This document shows, in pieces, positions 1-8,127 of a stretch of DNA of 27,133 nucleotides. The DNA comes from Rubrivivax sp. (GTDB taxonomy: Bacteria > Pseudomonadota > Gammaproteobacteria > Burkholderiales > Burkholderiaceae). Position numbers and translations under genes: made by a program. Where the stretch lies: positions 1-27,133 of the forward strand of contig JAEUOZ010000032.1 of the NCBI GenBank assembly GCA_016790225.1. Reading direction: 5' to 3'. The notes under the pieces are model-generated. The model saw nothing but the letters and a program-made list of their open reading frames with translations, did no database searches and was not told the origin of the DNA. Each line of letters begins with the position of its first letter. Position 1 is the stretch's first letter.

Positions 1-342
1 GGCATCGTGCCGCGCACGGTGAGCAAGCGCGTGCGCGACCTCATCGACGGCGTGGTCTCCGACAAGGCGGCCAAGGCCGATCTGCAGGCCGCCAAGGCGG
101 CCGCGGAAGTGGAAGCGATGGACGAGCGCGACCTCGGCAAGCGCATCAAGGCACTCGAGAAGCAGATGCTCGAGCACGCCCGCAACCTGGAGTTCGAGAA
201 GGCGGCGCGCGTGCGTGACCAACTCGCCCTGCTGCGCGAACAAGCCTTCGGCGCCAATGTGGCCGAGACGAAGGTGGTGCCGCTGGGCGCAGGGGCCGCC
301 GGTTCGGGCATGGGCCCGGGTGGCGGGCCCCGCCGCGCGTGA
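1..342 (+). CDS. uvrB: UvrABC system protein B (excinuclease subunit), 3' end
   Basis: This is the C-terminal 113 residues of UvrB, the DNA-damage-verifying helicase-like subunit of nucleotide excision repair; the 5' part lies outside the window. The reading frame is open from base 1 and begins with GIVPRTVSKRVRDLIDGV, the segment that follows the helicase core in UvrB. A charged linker comes next, then a UVR domain at about residues 43-80 of the visible part (LGKRIKALEKQMLEHARNLE and the following FEKAARVRDQLALLRE), the coiled hairpin that contacts UvrC/UvrA. The last 20 or so residues are a Gly/Pro/Ala tail. The stop is at 340-342. The gene is convergent with the minus-strand PEP-CTERM gene, and only 36 bp separate them. 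A GC hairpin at 343-364 directly after the stop has no T-run, so termination there is uncertain. Confidence 0.95.
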   Translation, partial: GIVPRTVSKRVRDLIDGVVSDKAAKADLQAAKAAAEVEAMDERDLGKRIKALEKQMLEHARNLEFEKAARVRDQLALLREQAFGANVAETKVVPLGAGAAGSGMGPGGGPRRA

Positions 343-378
343 GGCAGGGCCGGGAGCCCTGGCCGACGCCGGGCCGCC

Positions 379-1479
379 TCAGCGCCGGCTCGGCGCGGCC
401 GGGTCGCCGCCCGCTACCTGACTCGGCCTTGGCCGGGCGCGATGCCGGCGGGTGAAAGCGGCCGCCGCTGCCAGCGCCGCAAGGCCCAGTGCCAGCGAGC
501 CGGGCTCGGGCACCTGATGGGGTTTCGCTGCCATCACGGCATGCGCCACGCGCGTGCCGGCATCGCCGGCGTCCCAGGGGTCGCGTTGCAGTGCCAGCTG
601 CGAGCTGACATGCGGTTGCCGCAGCACGGTGACGTTGCCGCACACCTGCGGCACCATGACGCTGTACAGGCGGCCCTGCGTATCGGTCGCCTCGTAAAGA
701 TGGGCCATCTCCTCGTGCCCGGGCTTGAAGTTGACGCGGGTGCCCAGGCACAGCGTGCGGCCATAGGTCATCGCCAAGCCGTCGGACGGGAAGGTCCGCG
801 CTCCCGAGGTTGAGCGGATCGCGTCATTGCCGATGACGAGCCGGTCGTCGGCGCGGCCTGCGGCGATTGCCGCTGCGATCTGGGCGCGCACTTCCGCCGG
901 GAGTTGGGCGGCCCGCATCGCCTCCTCGGGGGTGCCGCGATAGGGCATGCGCCCGGGGCGCCCCCAGGCACAGAACCGACGCAGTTCGAGTGGGGGCCGG
1001 GGGCCGGCCGTGCGGCGCGAGCGCTGTGCGCCGGCATCGGCCGCCACGGTATGGGCCGGCAGGGCCGCTGAGGCCGGCGCTGACAGGGCGTGGTCGGCGG
1101 GAAGCTCATCCCCGTCGAAGGCCTCGCCGGGCGCGAAGAGTCGCGCGCCGACGCCGACGTGGGCCACCGGGGCTACGGCGGCGCCCCAATGGCCCAGCGC
1201 GACCGCCGTGGCGCACAGGAGCGGCAGCGCCAGCAGGCGGGGATGGGGCGCCACGCGTCGCCACGCCACGGCGAGGGGTCGCCGGCCTGGCCGGGAGAAG
1301 GTGCCGCTCCACCCGCAGGCGGCGGTGGGGCAGCGAAAGCGGCCCGCCTGGGGTGCGCCGACCAGACGTTCGAAGATCGTGCGCCGGCAGCGCCGAACCG
1401 CCCCAGCGCAGCGCGGGCAGGCCAGGCGGCGCCGGGGCGCCCCGTGGGGGTCGATGGCAGAGACTTCCGAGCGATTCAA
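379..1479 (-). CDS. PEP-CTERM sorting-signal protein with N-terminal zinc-ribbon-like motif
   Basis: The predicted protein has 366 residues from a TTG start; no ATG lies near the N-terminus and the frame stays open upstream, so the start is uncertain. Order of parts: Cys cluster at 21-55 (CPRC at 21-24, C31, C50, C55), which looks like a zinc ribbon; hydrophobic segment at about 81-105; an Ala/Pro-rich stretch; a soluble region at about 165-290 with C170, C244 and C280; and a C-terminal PEP-CTERM signal at 323-350 (VPEPGS, hydrophobic helix, then RRHRARPR). The soluble region, with MTYG at 237-240, reminds me of the Burkholderiales MHFG-type PEP-CTERM proteins, but I cannot confirm this. PEP-CTERM proteins are sorted by EpsH/XrtA exosortases in exopolysaccharide-producing Gram-negatives. 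A zinc ribbon and an internal membrane segment upstream of the signal are unusual. Function unknown. It lies convergent to uvrB and divergent from the phosphatase gene. Confidence 0.72.
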   Translation of the reverse strand: MNRSEVSAIDPHGAPRRRLACPRCAGAVRRCRRTIFERLVGAPQAGRFRCPTAACGWSGTFSRPGRRPLAVAWRRVAPHPRLLALPLLCATAVALGHWGAAVAPVAHVGVGARLFAPGEAFDGDELPADHALSAPASAALPAHTVAADAGAQRSRRTAGPRPPLELRRFCAWGRPGRMPYRGTPEEAMRAAQLPAEVRAQIAAAIAAGRADDRLVIGNDAIRSTSGARTFPSDGLAMTYGRTLCLGTRVNFKPGHEEMAHLYEATDTQGRLYSVMVPQVCGNVTVLRQPHVSSQLALQRDPWDAGDAGTRVAHAVMAAKPHQVPEPGSLALGLAALAAAAAFTRRHRARPRPSQVAGGDPAAPSRR

Positions 1480-1624
1480 GCGGATGGGGCCTTGCTGGCC
1501 GGTGACCGCGCGCGAGCTGGCAGGCCGCCATTGGCCCCCAACGCACGCGGCGCCCCTGGCATATCGGCCACGTTCGGGGGCGGCTTGAAGCGTGCCCAGA
1601 CGCTGGGCGCGTGACCCCGGCTGC

Positions 1625-1630
1625 TATGCT
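1625..1630 (+). promoter_or_regulatory. Possible -10 element close to the phosphatase ATG
   Basis: TATGCT ends 7 nt before the ATG at 1638 and there is no Shine-Dalgarno between them. If used, the transcript would start at or very near the ATG (leaderless). No good -35 is visible at the right distance, so this is tentative. Confidence 0.3.
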
Positions 1631-1637
1631 GGGCCGC

Positions 1638-2219
1638 ATGTCCTTGCGCGACCGGCTGCCATCGCTTCCGTTCCTGCGGCGCGCCGCGGCGGGTGTGCAA
1701 ACACCGGCGCCCGGGTCCGTGCGCGTGTTGATGGTGTGTACCGGGAACATCTGCCGTTCGCCCACGGCGCAGGGCGTGCTTCAGACCAAGCTGCGCCAGC
1801 GGGGCCTGGAAAGCGCGGTATGGGTCGACTCGGCAGGCACGCACGGCTACCACACCTCCGAGCCGCCTGACCCGCGCGCCATCCGCCATGCGGCGGCGCG
1901 TGGCTATGACCTCTCGCGCCTGAAGGCGCGCCCGGTCGTGACCAAGGACTTCGCGCGTTTTCACTGGATGCTGGCCATGGACGAGGGCAACCTGGCCTGG
2001 TTGCAGCGCAAGTCCCCATCCCCTGAGATGCCGCGCATCGAGCTGTTGCCGGCGGCCGCCGGGCTGCCCGAGCGAGAGGTGCCCGACCCGTACTACGGGC
2101 CGGATGCCGGCTTCGAGCATGTGCTCGACCTGCTCGAGCGGGCGTGCGAGGGCTTTCTGGGCCGGCTTGTGAGCGAAGGTGCCGGCCGCGCGGCGACGTA
2201 TGTGCCACCGGCACGCTAG
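1638..2219 (+). CDS. Low-molecular-weight protein tyrosine phosphatase
   Basis: A 193-residue cytoplasmic phosphatase that should hydrolyse phosphotyrosine in proteins. The signature P-loop VCTGNICRSPTAQG spans residues 33-46, with nucleophile C34 and R40. The general acid motif DPYYG begins at D150. VDSAGTHGY at 63-71 is also typical of the family. It carries an N-terminal extension of about 27 residues, which makes it longer than the usual 150-160. In-frame starts exist at GTG 1611 and ATG 1626; I chose ATG 1638 because MSLRDRL follows directly and the upstream bases look like promoter sequence. It stands between uvrB and iscR. In other bacteria this family regulates exopolysaccharide tyrosine kinases, which would fit the PEP-CTERM neighbour, but that link is inference. 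A hairpin (2220-2226 with 2242-2248) follows the stop. Confidence 0.9.
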   Translation: MSLRDRLPSLPFLRRAAAGVQTPAPGSVRVLMVCTGNICRSPTAQGVLQTKLRQRGLESAVWVDSAGTHGYHTSEPPDPRAIRHAAARGYDLSRLKARPVVTKDFARFHWMLAMDEGNLAWLQRKSPSPEMPRIELLPAAAGLPEREVPDPYYGPDAGFEHVLDLLERACEGFLGRLVSEGAGRAATYVPPAR

Positions 2220-2366
2220 GCCGCTGGGCCGCTCGCCCGGGCAGCGGCTCGAACGACGTTCAGCGGCTCATTCGCCCGTCCGGGCCAGGGGACACGCAGG
2301 CCGAAGGCGCCGGGTCCAGGCGGCAAGGCCAGGTGCGATGGCCGACGAAATCGATCGGGTACTGTG

Positions 2367-2392
2367 TATACTTGAGTCGATTAGTCGGGTTC
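2367..2392 (+). promoter_or_regulatory. iscR promoter (-10 TATACT) with overlapping IscR-type box
   Basis: TATACT at 2367-2372 is a good -10. A 25-bp imperfect palindrome at 2368-2392 (ATACTTGA...TTAGTCGGG) matches about 20 of 25 positions of the E. coli type 1 IscR site as I recall it (ATASYYGACT, RWWWY, AGTCRRSTAT). Binding of holo-IscR here would block RNA polymerase, giving the classic feedback on the isc operon. The -35 region (about 2344-2349) is poor. The leader to the GTG at 2442 is about 60 nt. Confidence 0.72.
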
Positions 2393-2441
2393 GAGGGGCC
2401 GTCCGGTGTGACGGACTCCACGGTGCCCGTGGGAGACACCT

Positions 2442-2975
2442 GTGCGATTGACCACCAAGGGCCGTTTCGCCGTCACCGCGATGATCGACTTGGCCTTGCG
2501 TTCCAACGCAGGCCCCGTGGCGCTGGCGGCCATCAGCCAGCGCCAGCAGATCTCGCTGTCGTATCTGGAGCAGCTGTTCGGCAAGCTGCGTCGTCACGAG
2601 CTGGTGGAAAGCACCCGCGGCCCCGGCGGCGGCTACTCGCTGGGCCGCGCGGCCGGGGAGATCAGCGTGGCCGACATCATCGTGGCGGTTGACGAGCCGA
2701 TCGACGCCACCGGTTGCGGCGGCAAGGAAGACTGCATGGGCGCCGACACCGGCAAGTGCATGACGCACGACCTGTGGGCGAGTCTGAACACCAAGATGAT
2801 CGAGTACCTCGACTCGATCTCGCTGAAGGGACTGGTCGACGAGCAGCTGGCCAAGGGCGTCTCGCTCGATGGCGCGCCGGTGAAGCGGGCGATCTCTGCC
2901 GCGCCGGTGGTCAAGCCGATCAAGGTGACGGCGCCGAACTCGGTGTTCGCGCTCGGCAACAGCCTCACCAAGTAA
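2442..2975 (+). CDS. iscR: Fe-S cluster-sensing transcriptional regulator IscR
   Basis: A 177-residue Rrf2-family repressor that senses [2Fe-2S] supply and controls the isc operon. The GTG start gives MRLTTKGRFAVTAMIDLAL, the normal IscR N-terminus, and GGGAG at 2430-2434 is a good ribosome site. The winged helix covers about residues 1-75 (ISLSYLEQLFGKLR and RGPGGGYSLGRA recognition/wing segments). Cluster ligands are C92, C98 and C106, with H109 in the following MTHDLW. The last Cys is two residues further on than in E. coli (C92/C98/C104/H107). The C-terminal tail after about residue 135 is of low conservation. It is the first gene of the operon, 21 nt before iscS. Confidence 0.97.
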   Translation: MRLTTKGRFAVTAMIDLALRSNAGPVALAAISQRQQISLSYLEQLFGKLRRHELVESTRGPGGGYSLGRAAGEISVADIIVAVDEPIDATGCGGKEDCMGADTGKCMTHDLWASLNTKMIEYLDSISLKGLVDEQLAKGVSLDGAPVKRAISAAPVVKPIKVTAPNSVFALGNSLTK

Positions 2976-2996
2976 GTCTCGGAGCACGAGCGCCGC

Positions 2997-4211
2997 ATGA
3001 CCCCGCACCTGCCCATCTACCTGGACTACGGCGCCACGACGCCGTGCGACCCGCGCGTCGTCGACGCGATGATCCCCTGGCTGCGCGAGCACTTCGGCAA
3101 CCCCGCCAGCCGCAGCCACGCCTGGGGCTGGGAGGCCGAAGAGGCCGTCGAGAAGGCGCGCGAGCAGGTCGCGGCCCTGATCGGCGCGGATCCGCGCGAG
3201 ATCGTCTGGACCTCCGGCGCCACCGAGAGCAACAACCTGGCGATCAAGGGCGCGGCGCACTTCTATGCGTCACGCGGCAAGCACCTGGTGACCGTCAAGA
3301 CCGAGCACAAGGCGGTTCTGGACACCATGCGCGAGCTCGAGCGCCAGGGCTTCGAGGTGACCTACCTCGACGTTCAGGAAGACGGCCTGCTGGATCTGGA
3401 CCGCCTGCGCGACAGCCTGCGTGCAGACACCATCGTGGTCTCGGTGATGCTCGTGAACAACGAGATCGGCGTGATCCAGGACATCCCGGCGATCGGGGCC
3501 CTGTGCCGCGAGCGCGGCATCATCCTGCACGTCGATGCAGCACAGGCCACGGGCAAGGTGTCCATCGACATGAACACGCTGCCGGTTGACCTGATGAGCC
3601 TGGCCTCGCACAAGAGCTACGGCCCCAAGGGCATCGGCGCGCTGTACGTGCGTCGCAAGCCGCGTGTGCGTCTGGAAGCGCAGATGCACGGCGGTGGCCA
3701 CGAGCGCGGCATGCGCAGCGGCACGCTGCCCACGCACCAATGCGTGGGCATGGGCGAGGCTTTCCGCCTGGCTCAGCTGGAAATGGGCACGGAAACCGAG
3801 CGCATCCGCATGCTGCAGCAGCGGCTGCTCAAGGGCATCCAGGACATCGAGCAGGTCTATATCAACGGCCACCTCGAACGGCGCGTGCCGCACAACCTGA
3901 ACGCGTCCTTCAACTACGTCGAGGGCGAGTCGCTGATCATGGGCATCAAGGGCATTGCGGTGTCTTCGGGCTCCGCGTGCACCTCGGCCAGCCTGGAGCC
4001 CAGCTATGTGCTGCGCGCCCTGGGCCGCAGCGATGAACTGGCGCACTCCAGCCTGCGCATGACCATCGGCCGCTTCACGACGGTGGAAGACATCGACTAC
4101 GCCGTCAATACCCTGCAGGACCGTGTCGCCAAACTGCGCGAACTCTCACCGCTGTGGGAGATGTACCGCGACGGCATCGACCTTTCCACGATTCAATGGT
4201 CAGCCCACTGA
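2997..4211 (+). CDS. iscS: Cysteine desulfurase IscS
   Basis: A 404-residue pyridoxal-phosphate enzyme that converts L-cysteine to L-alanine and passes the sulfur as a persulfide to IscU and other acceptors. Its length equals that of E. coli IscS. Visible landmarks are the N-terminal YLDYGATTP, the ATESNN segment at 76-81, the PLP lysine K206 in [25 protein letters not shown] at 231-243, and the sulfur-carrying C328 in [14 protein letters not shown]. The ATG at 2997 gives the family N-terminus. The ribosome site is weak (GGAG at 2981-2984, somewhat far; GAG at 2988). Second gene of the isc operon. A structured 96-nt gap separates it from iscU. Confidence 0.98.
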   Translation: MTPHLPIYLDYGATTPCDPRVVDAMIPWLREHFGNPASRSHAWGWEAEEAVEKAREQVAALIGADPREIVWTSGATESNNLAIKGAAHFYASRGKHLVTVKTEHKAVLDTMRELERQGFEVTYLDVQEDGLLDLDRLRDSLRADTIVVSVMLVNNEIGVIQDIPAIGALCRERGIILHVDAAQATGKVSIDMNTLPVDLMSLASHKSYGPKGIGALYVRRKPRVRLEAQMHGGGHERGMRSGTLPTHQCVGMGEAFRLAQLEMGTETERIRMLQQRLLKGIQDIEQVYINGHLERRVPHNLNASFNYVEGESLIMGIKGIAVSSGSACTSASLEPSYVLRALGRSDELAHSSLRMTIGRFTTVEDIDYAVNTLQDRVAKLRELSPLWEMYRDGIDLSTIQWSAH

Positions 4212-4276
4212 CGGCGATCCGTCCTCAGGACGGGCCGTCGCGGTGAGCTGCGCCCTTGGGGCCGCAAGCCCCAGGG
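4210..4276 (+). promoter_or_regulatory. Two tandem hairpins between iscS and iscU
   Basis: First hairpin: an outer stem GACGGC (4210-4215) with GCCGTC (4234-4239) encloses the near-perfect palindrome CCGTCCTCAGGACGG (4219-4233). Second: CCCTTGGGGC (4253-4262) pairs with GCCCCAGGG (4268-4276) with one bulge around a CGCAA loop. Neither is followed by a T-run, so they are not classical terminators. A role in mRNA processing or stability, giving unequal iscRS and iscU levels, is possible. The stems are seen; the role is inference. Confidence 0.55.
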
Positions 4277-4307
4277 ACACCCGCAAGACAACATCCAGGA
4301 GTTCCCC

Positions 4308-4715
4308 ATGGCCTACAGCGAAAAAGTCATCGAGCACTACGAAAACCCGCGCAATGTCGGCTCGTTCGAGAAGAACGACGATGACGTGGGTACCGGCATG
4401 GTCGGTGCTCCGGCCTGCGGTGACGTGATGAAGCTGCAGATCAAGGTCAATCCCGCCACCGGTCTCATCGAGGATGCACGCTTCAAGACCTACGGTTGCG
4501 GCTCGGCGATTGCGTCCAGTTCGTTGGTCACCGAATGGGTCAAGGGCAAGACCCTGGATCAGGCCATGACCATCAAGAACACCCAGATCGCCGAAGAGCT
4601 GGCCCTGCCGCCGGTGAAGATCCACTGCTCGATCCTGGCCGAGGACGCCATCAAGGCGGCCGTCCAGGACTACAAGGCCAAGCACGAGCCCGCAGCCGCC
4701 GAGAAGGCGCACTGA
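4308..4715 (+). CDS. iscU: Fe-S cluster assembly scaffold IscU
   Basis: A 135-residue scaffold on which [2Fe-2S] clusters are assembled before transfer. The cluster ligands are C37 (in GAPACGDV, with D39), C64 (TYGCGSA) and C107 (KIHCSI, with H106). The LPPVK motif recognised by HscA is at 100-104. The protein has one extra residue (PATG for DEG) between the first two cysteines relative to E. coli, which explains the +1 numbering, and a slightly longer C-terminal tail. AGGAG at 4297-4301 precedes the ATG by 6 nt. Fe and S come from IscS and an iron donor; HscA/HscB release the cluster. iscA starts 3 nt after the stop. Confidence 0.98.
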   Translation: MAYSEKVIEHYENPRNVGSFEKNDDDVGTGMVGAPACGDVMKLQIKVNPATGLIEDARFKTYGCGSAIASSSLVTEWVKGKTLDQAMTIKNTQIAEELALPPVKIHCSILAEDAIKAAVQDYKAKHEPAAAEKAH

Positions 4716-4718
4716 GCG

Positions 4719-5042
4719 ATGTCAGTCACCCTCACCGAAGCGGCCGCGCGTCACGTCACGCGTTATCTCTCGCGTCGCGGCAAGGGCGTGGGCGTGCGCC
4801 TGGGCGTGAAGACCACGGGCTGCTCGGGCCTGGCGTACAAGCTGGAATACGCCGACGATGTGGCCCCGGAAGACATGGTCTTCGAGGATCAGGGCGTGAA
4901 GGTCCTGGTCGATCCCAAGAGCCTGCCCTATATCGACGGCACCCAGTTGGACTTTGTGCGCGAGGGCCTCAACGAAGGCTTCAAGTTCCGCAATCCGCGC
5001 GAGAAGGATCGCTGCGGCTGCGGGGAATCGTTCCGCGTCTGA
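4719..5042 (+). CDS. iscA: Iron-sulfur cluster carrier IscA
   Basis: A 107-residue A-type carrier (HesB/IscA family) that takes clusters, or iron, to target apoproteins. The three conserved cysteines are present: C35 in TTGCSGLAY, and C99 and C101 in the C-terminal RCGCGESF. Its length is normal for IscA, and the operon position between iscU and hscB favours IscA over ErpA or SufA. The ATG lies 3 nt after the iscU stop, with no strong ribosome site of its own, so translational coupling is likely. Its TGA overlaps the hscB ATG (TGATG). Confidence 0.97.
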   Translation: MSVTLTEAAARHVTRYLSRRGKGVGVRLGVKTTGCSGLAYKLEYADDVAPEDMVFEDQGVKVLVDPKSLPYIDGTQLDFVREGLNEGFKFRNPREKDRCGCGESFRV

Positions 5043-5560
5043 TGAAGCTGGACGACGATGACTTCACCCTGTTCGGGGTGACGCCGCGCTTTGCCCTGGA
5101 CAGGGCCTCGCTGGACGAGCGCTGGCGCGCCCTGCAGGCGGAAGTCCACCCCGATCGCTTCGCCGCCGAAGGCGCTGCCGCGCAGCGCGTGGCGATGCAG
5201 TGGGCCGTGCGCGTCAACGAGGCCTACCGGCGCCTGAAGGATCCGCTGGCCCGTGCGGCGTATCTGGTCAGCTTGCGCGGCGTTTCGGTGGACGCCGAGC
5301 GCAACACGGCCATGCCGCCCGCGTTCCTGATGCAGCAGATGGAGTGGCGCGAAGGCCTGGACGAGGCGCGCACCGCGCAGCAGGTGCAGGCGATCGATCA
5401 GCAGGTGGCGGCTCATGAGCAGCGCCTGTTTGCCCAGCTGCAGCAGACGCTGGACGAGCAGCAGGATGCCCAGGCCGCGGCGCAGCAGGTGCGTGCGCTG
5501 ATGTTTGTCGCCCGCTTCCGCGAAGACATCGATCGGCGACTCGAAGCCTTTGACGCCTGA
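5042..5560 (+). CDS. hscB: Fe-S protein assembly co-chaperone HscB
   Basis: A 172-residue J-type co-chaperone that delivers IscU to HscA and stimulates its ATPase. The N-terminal J domain starts with [16 protein letters not shown] and holds the HPD tripeptide at residues 36-38 (EVHPDRF). The J domain ends near residue 75. The rest is the helical HSCB C-terminal domain ([19 protein letters not shown] and the Gln-rich helices that follow) that binds IscU. The start ATG overlaps the iscA stop by one base (TGATG at 5040-5044), which indicates coupled translation; the open frame extends far upstream but only as a shadow of iscU/iscA. hscA follows after 38 nt. Confidence 0.97.
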   Translation: MKLDDDDFTLFGVTPRFALDRASLDERWRALQAEVHPDRFAAEGAAAQRVAMQWAVRVNEAYRRLKDPLARAAYLVSLRGVSVDAERNTAMPPAFLMQQMEWREGLDEARTAQQVQAIDQQVAAHEQRLFAQLQQTLDEQQDAQAAAQQVRALMFVARFREDIDRRLEAFDA

Positions 5561-5598
5561 TCCGCGGCCGGCCCGCAGACAACTTCCAACAATACGGC

Positions 5599-7455
<1,857 letters not shown>

Positions 7456-7470
7456 CAGAGGAATCCCCCC

Positions 7471-7812
7471 GTGCCCGTGATCCGCATCCTGCCCCACGCC
7501 GAGTACTGCCCGCTGGGCGATGAAATCCAGGCCGAGCGCGGCACCTCCGTGTGCGAGGCGCTGCTGGAAAACGGCATCGCCATCGAACACGCCTGCGAGA
7601 TGAGCTGCGCCTGCACCACCTGCCACGTGGTGGTCAAGGAAGGCTTGCGCTCGCTGGGCGAGATGGACGAGGCCGAGGAAGACCTGCTGGATCGCGCCTG
7701 GGGCCTGACGCCCACCTCGCGGCTGTCTTGCCAGGCGATCATGTCCGATGAGGATGTGACGATCGAGATCCCCAAGTACACGATCAATCACGCGCGTGAA
7801 AAGCACGGCTGA
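7471..7812 (+). CDS. fdx: ISC-type [2Fe-2S] ferredoxin
   Basis: A 113-residue adrenodoxin-type ferredoxin that donates electrons in cluster assembly. The ligands are C42, C48, C51 and C87 in HACEMSCACTTCH and LSCQAI. The extra C46 is typical of Isc ferredoxins. GTG start at 7471 with AGAGGA at 7457-7462, 15 nt after hscA. It is the last recognisable gene of the isc operon. No iscX-like ORF follows, unlike E. coli. Downstream lies the 315-nt region holding the small-RNA candidate. Confidence 0.97.
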   Translation: MPVIRILPHAEYCPLGDEIQAERGTSVCEALLENGIAIEHACEMSCACTTCHVVVKEGLRSLGEMDEAEEDLLDRAWGLTPTSRLSCQAIMSDEDVTIEIPKYTINHAREKHG

Positions 7813-7853
7813 TGGCCGGAGCATCGCGAGGGCGGCCCGCCGGCGCAGCGCGC

Positions 7854-7889
7854 AAAAAAAGAGCCCTGGCACCGTGAGGTACCAGGGCT
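7854..7889 (-). terminator. Rho-independent terminator of the minus-strand small RNA
   Basis: On the minus strand AGCCCTGGTACC, loop TCAC, and GGTGCCAGGGCT form 12 paired positions with one mismatch (7889-7862). One C and then seven Ts (7860-7854) follow. On the plus strand the same stem is preceded by the A-run and has no T-run after it, so it points to a minus-strand transcript rather than the end of the isc operon. Confidence 0.8.
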
Positions 7890-7965
7890 ATAGATCGCAG
7901 ACCCGAAGATCCACTGAGGAGATAGACCGACACCGGACGCTGGTGTCGCAATCTATCTAGCAACA
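7854..7965 (-). ncRNA. Candidate small RNA on the minus strand, three hairpins
   Basis: Read on the minus strand, 7957 to 7854 folds into three stem-loops. The first pairs GATAGA and CGACACC with GGTGTCG and TCTATC (7957-7921). Next is a single-stranded linker TCCTCAGT (7920-7913), so that CTCCTC at 7921-7916 resembles an anti-Shine-Dalgarno. The second is a short hairpin GATC-UUCG-GGTC (7911-7900) with a UUCG tetraloop. The third is a 12-bp terminator stem with seven Ts. Nothing on the plus strand explains this combination. GATAGAT could also pair with ATCTAT near 7894, so alternative folds are possible. I recall a toxic betaproteobacterial small RNA family in Rfam, but cannot say whether this belongs to it. 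The 5' end and promoter are not clear; 7965 is a guess. Confidence 0.6.
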
Positions 7966-8028
7966 GCTGTGCCACCCCGTTTTGGTGCGCGAACGCCACG
8001 ATGTTCTGTCACGCGGCACGTGCTGCCC

Positions 8029-8076
8029 GTGCTTGCCCGGATGCTAGCCAGGATGCTTGCCCGGATGCTTGCCCCT
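8029..8076. repeat. Four tandem 12-bp repeats upstream of tsaD
   Basis: Units gTGCTTGCCCGG (8029-8040), ATGCTAGCCAGG (8041-8052), ATGCTTGCCCGG (8053-8064) and ATGCTTGCCCCT (8065-8076) lie head to tail. A partial fifth copy may precede them at about 8020. They end 51 bp before the tsaD ATG, in non-coding sequence. Confidence 0.85.
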
Positions 8077-8115
8077 CAGCGCACGCGCCTGGCCCGCCGC
8101 GAGCCGTTCGCTGGC

Positions 8116-8121
8116 TAGACT
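8116..8121 (+). promoter_or_regulatory. Possible -10 element close to the tsaD ATG
   Basis: TAGACT ends 6 nt before the ATG at 8128 and there is no Shine-Dalgarno between. This predicts a transcript starting at the ATG itself. The -35 position (about 8093-8098) is GC-only, so confidence is low. Confidence 0.35.
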
Positions 8122-8127
8122 CGCACC

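Noticed and set aside
947..1588. Plus-strand frames of over 200 codons in the PEP-CTERM region
   Set aside because: They are Arg/Pro/Gly-rich antisense shadows, whereas the minus-strand frame ends in a clear PEP-CTERM signal and has a coherent domain order.
4496..5041. Upstream extension of the hscB frame through iscU/iscA
   Set aside because: It is out of frame with both real genes; HscB begins at ATG 5042 with the standard J-domain N-terminus.
7862..7889. Hairpin after fdx as terminator of the isc operon
   Set aside because: On the plus strand the A-run precedes the stem and no T-run follows. The orientation fits a minus-strand terminator; some bidirectional effect cannot be excluded.
8029..8076. 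CRISPR-like array
   Set aside because: Units are 12 bp and directly adjacent with no spacers.
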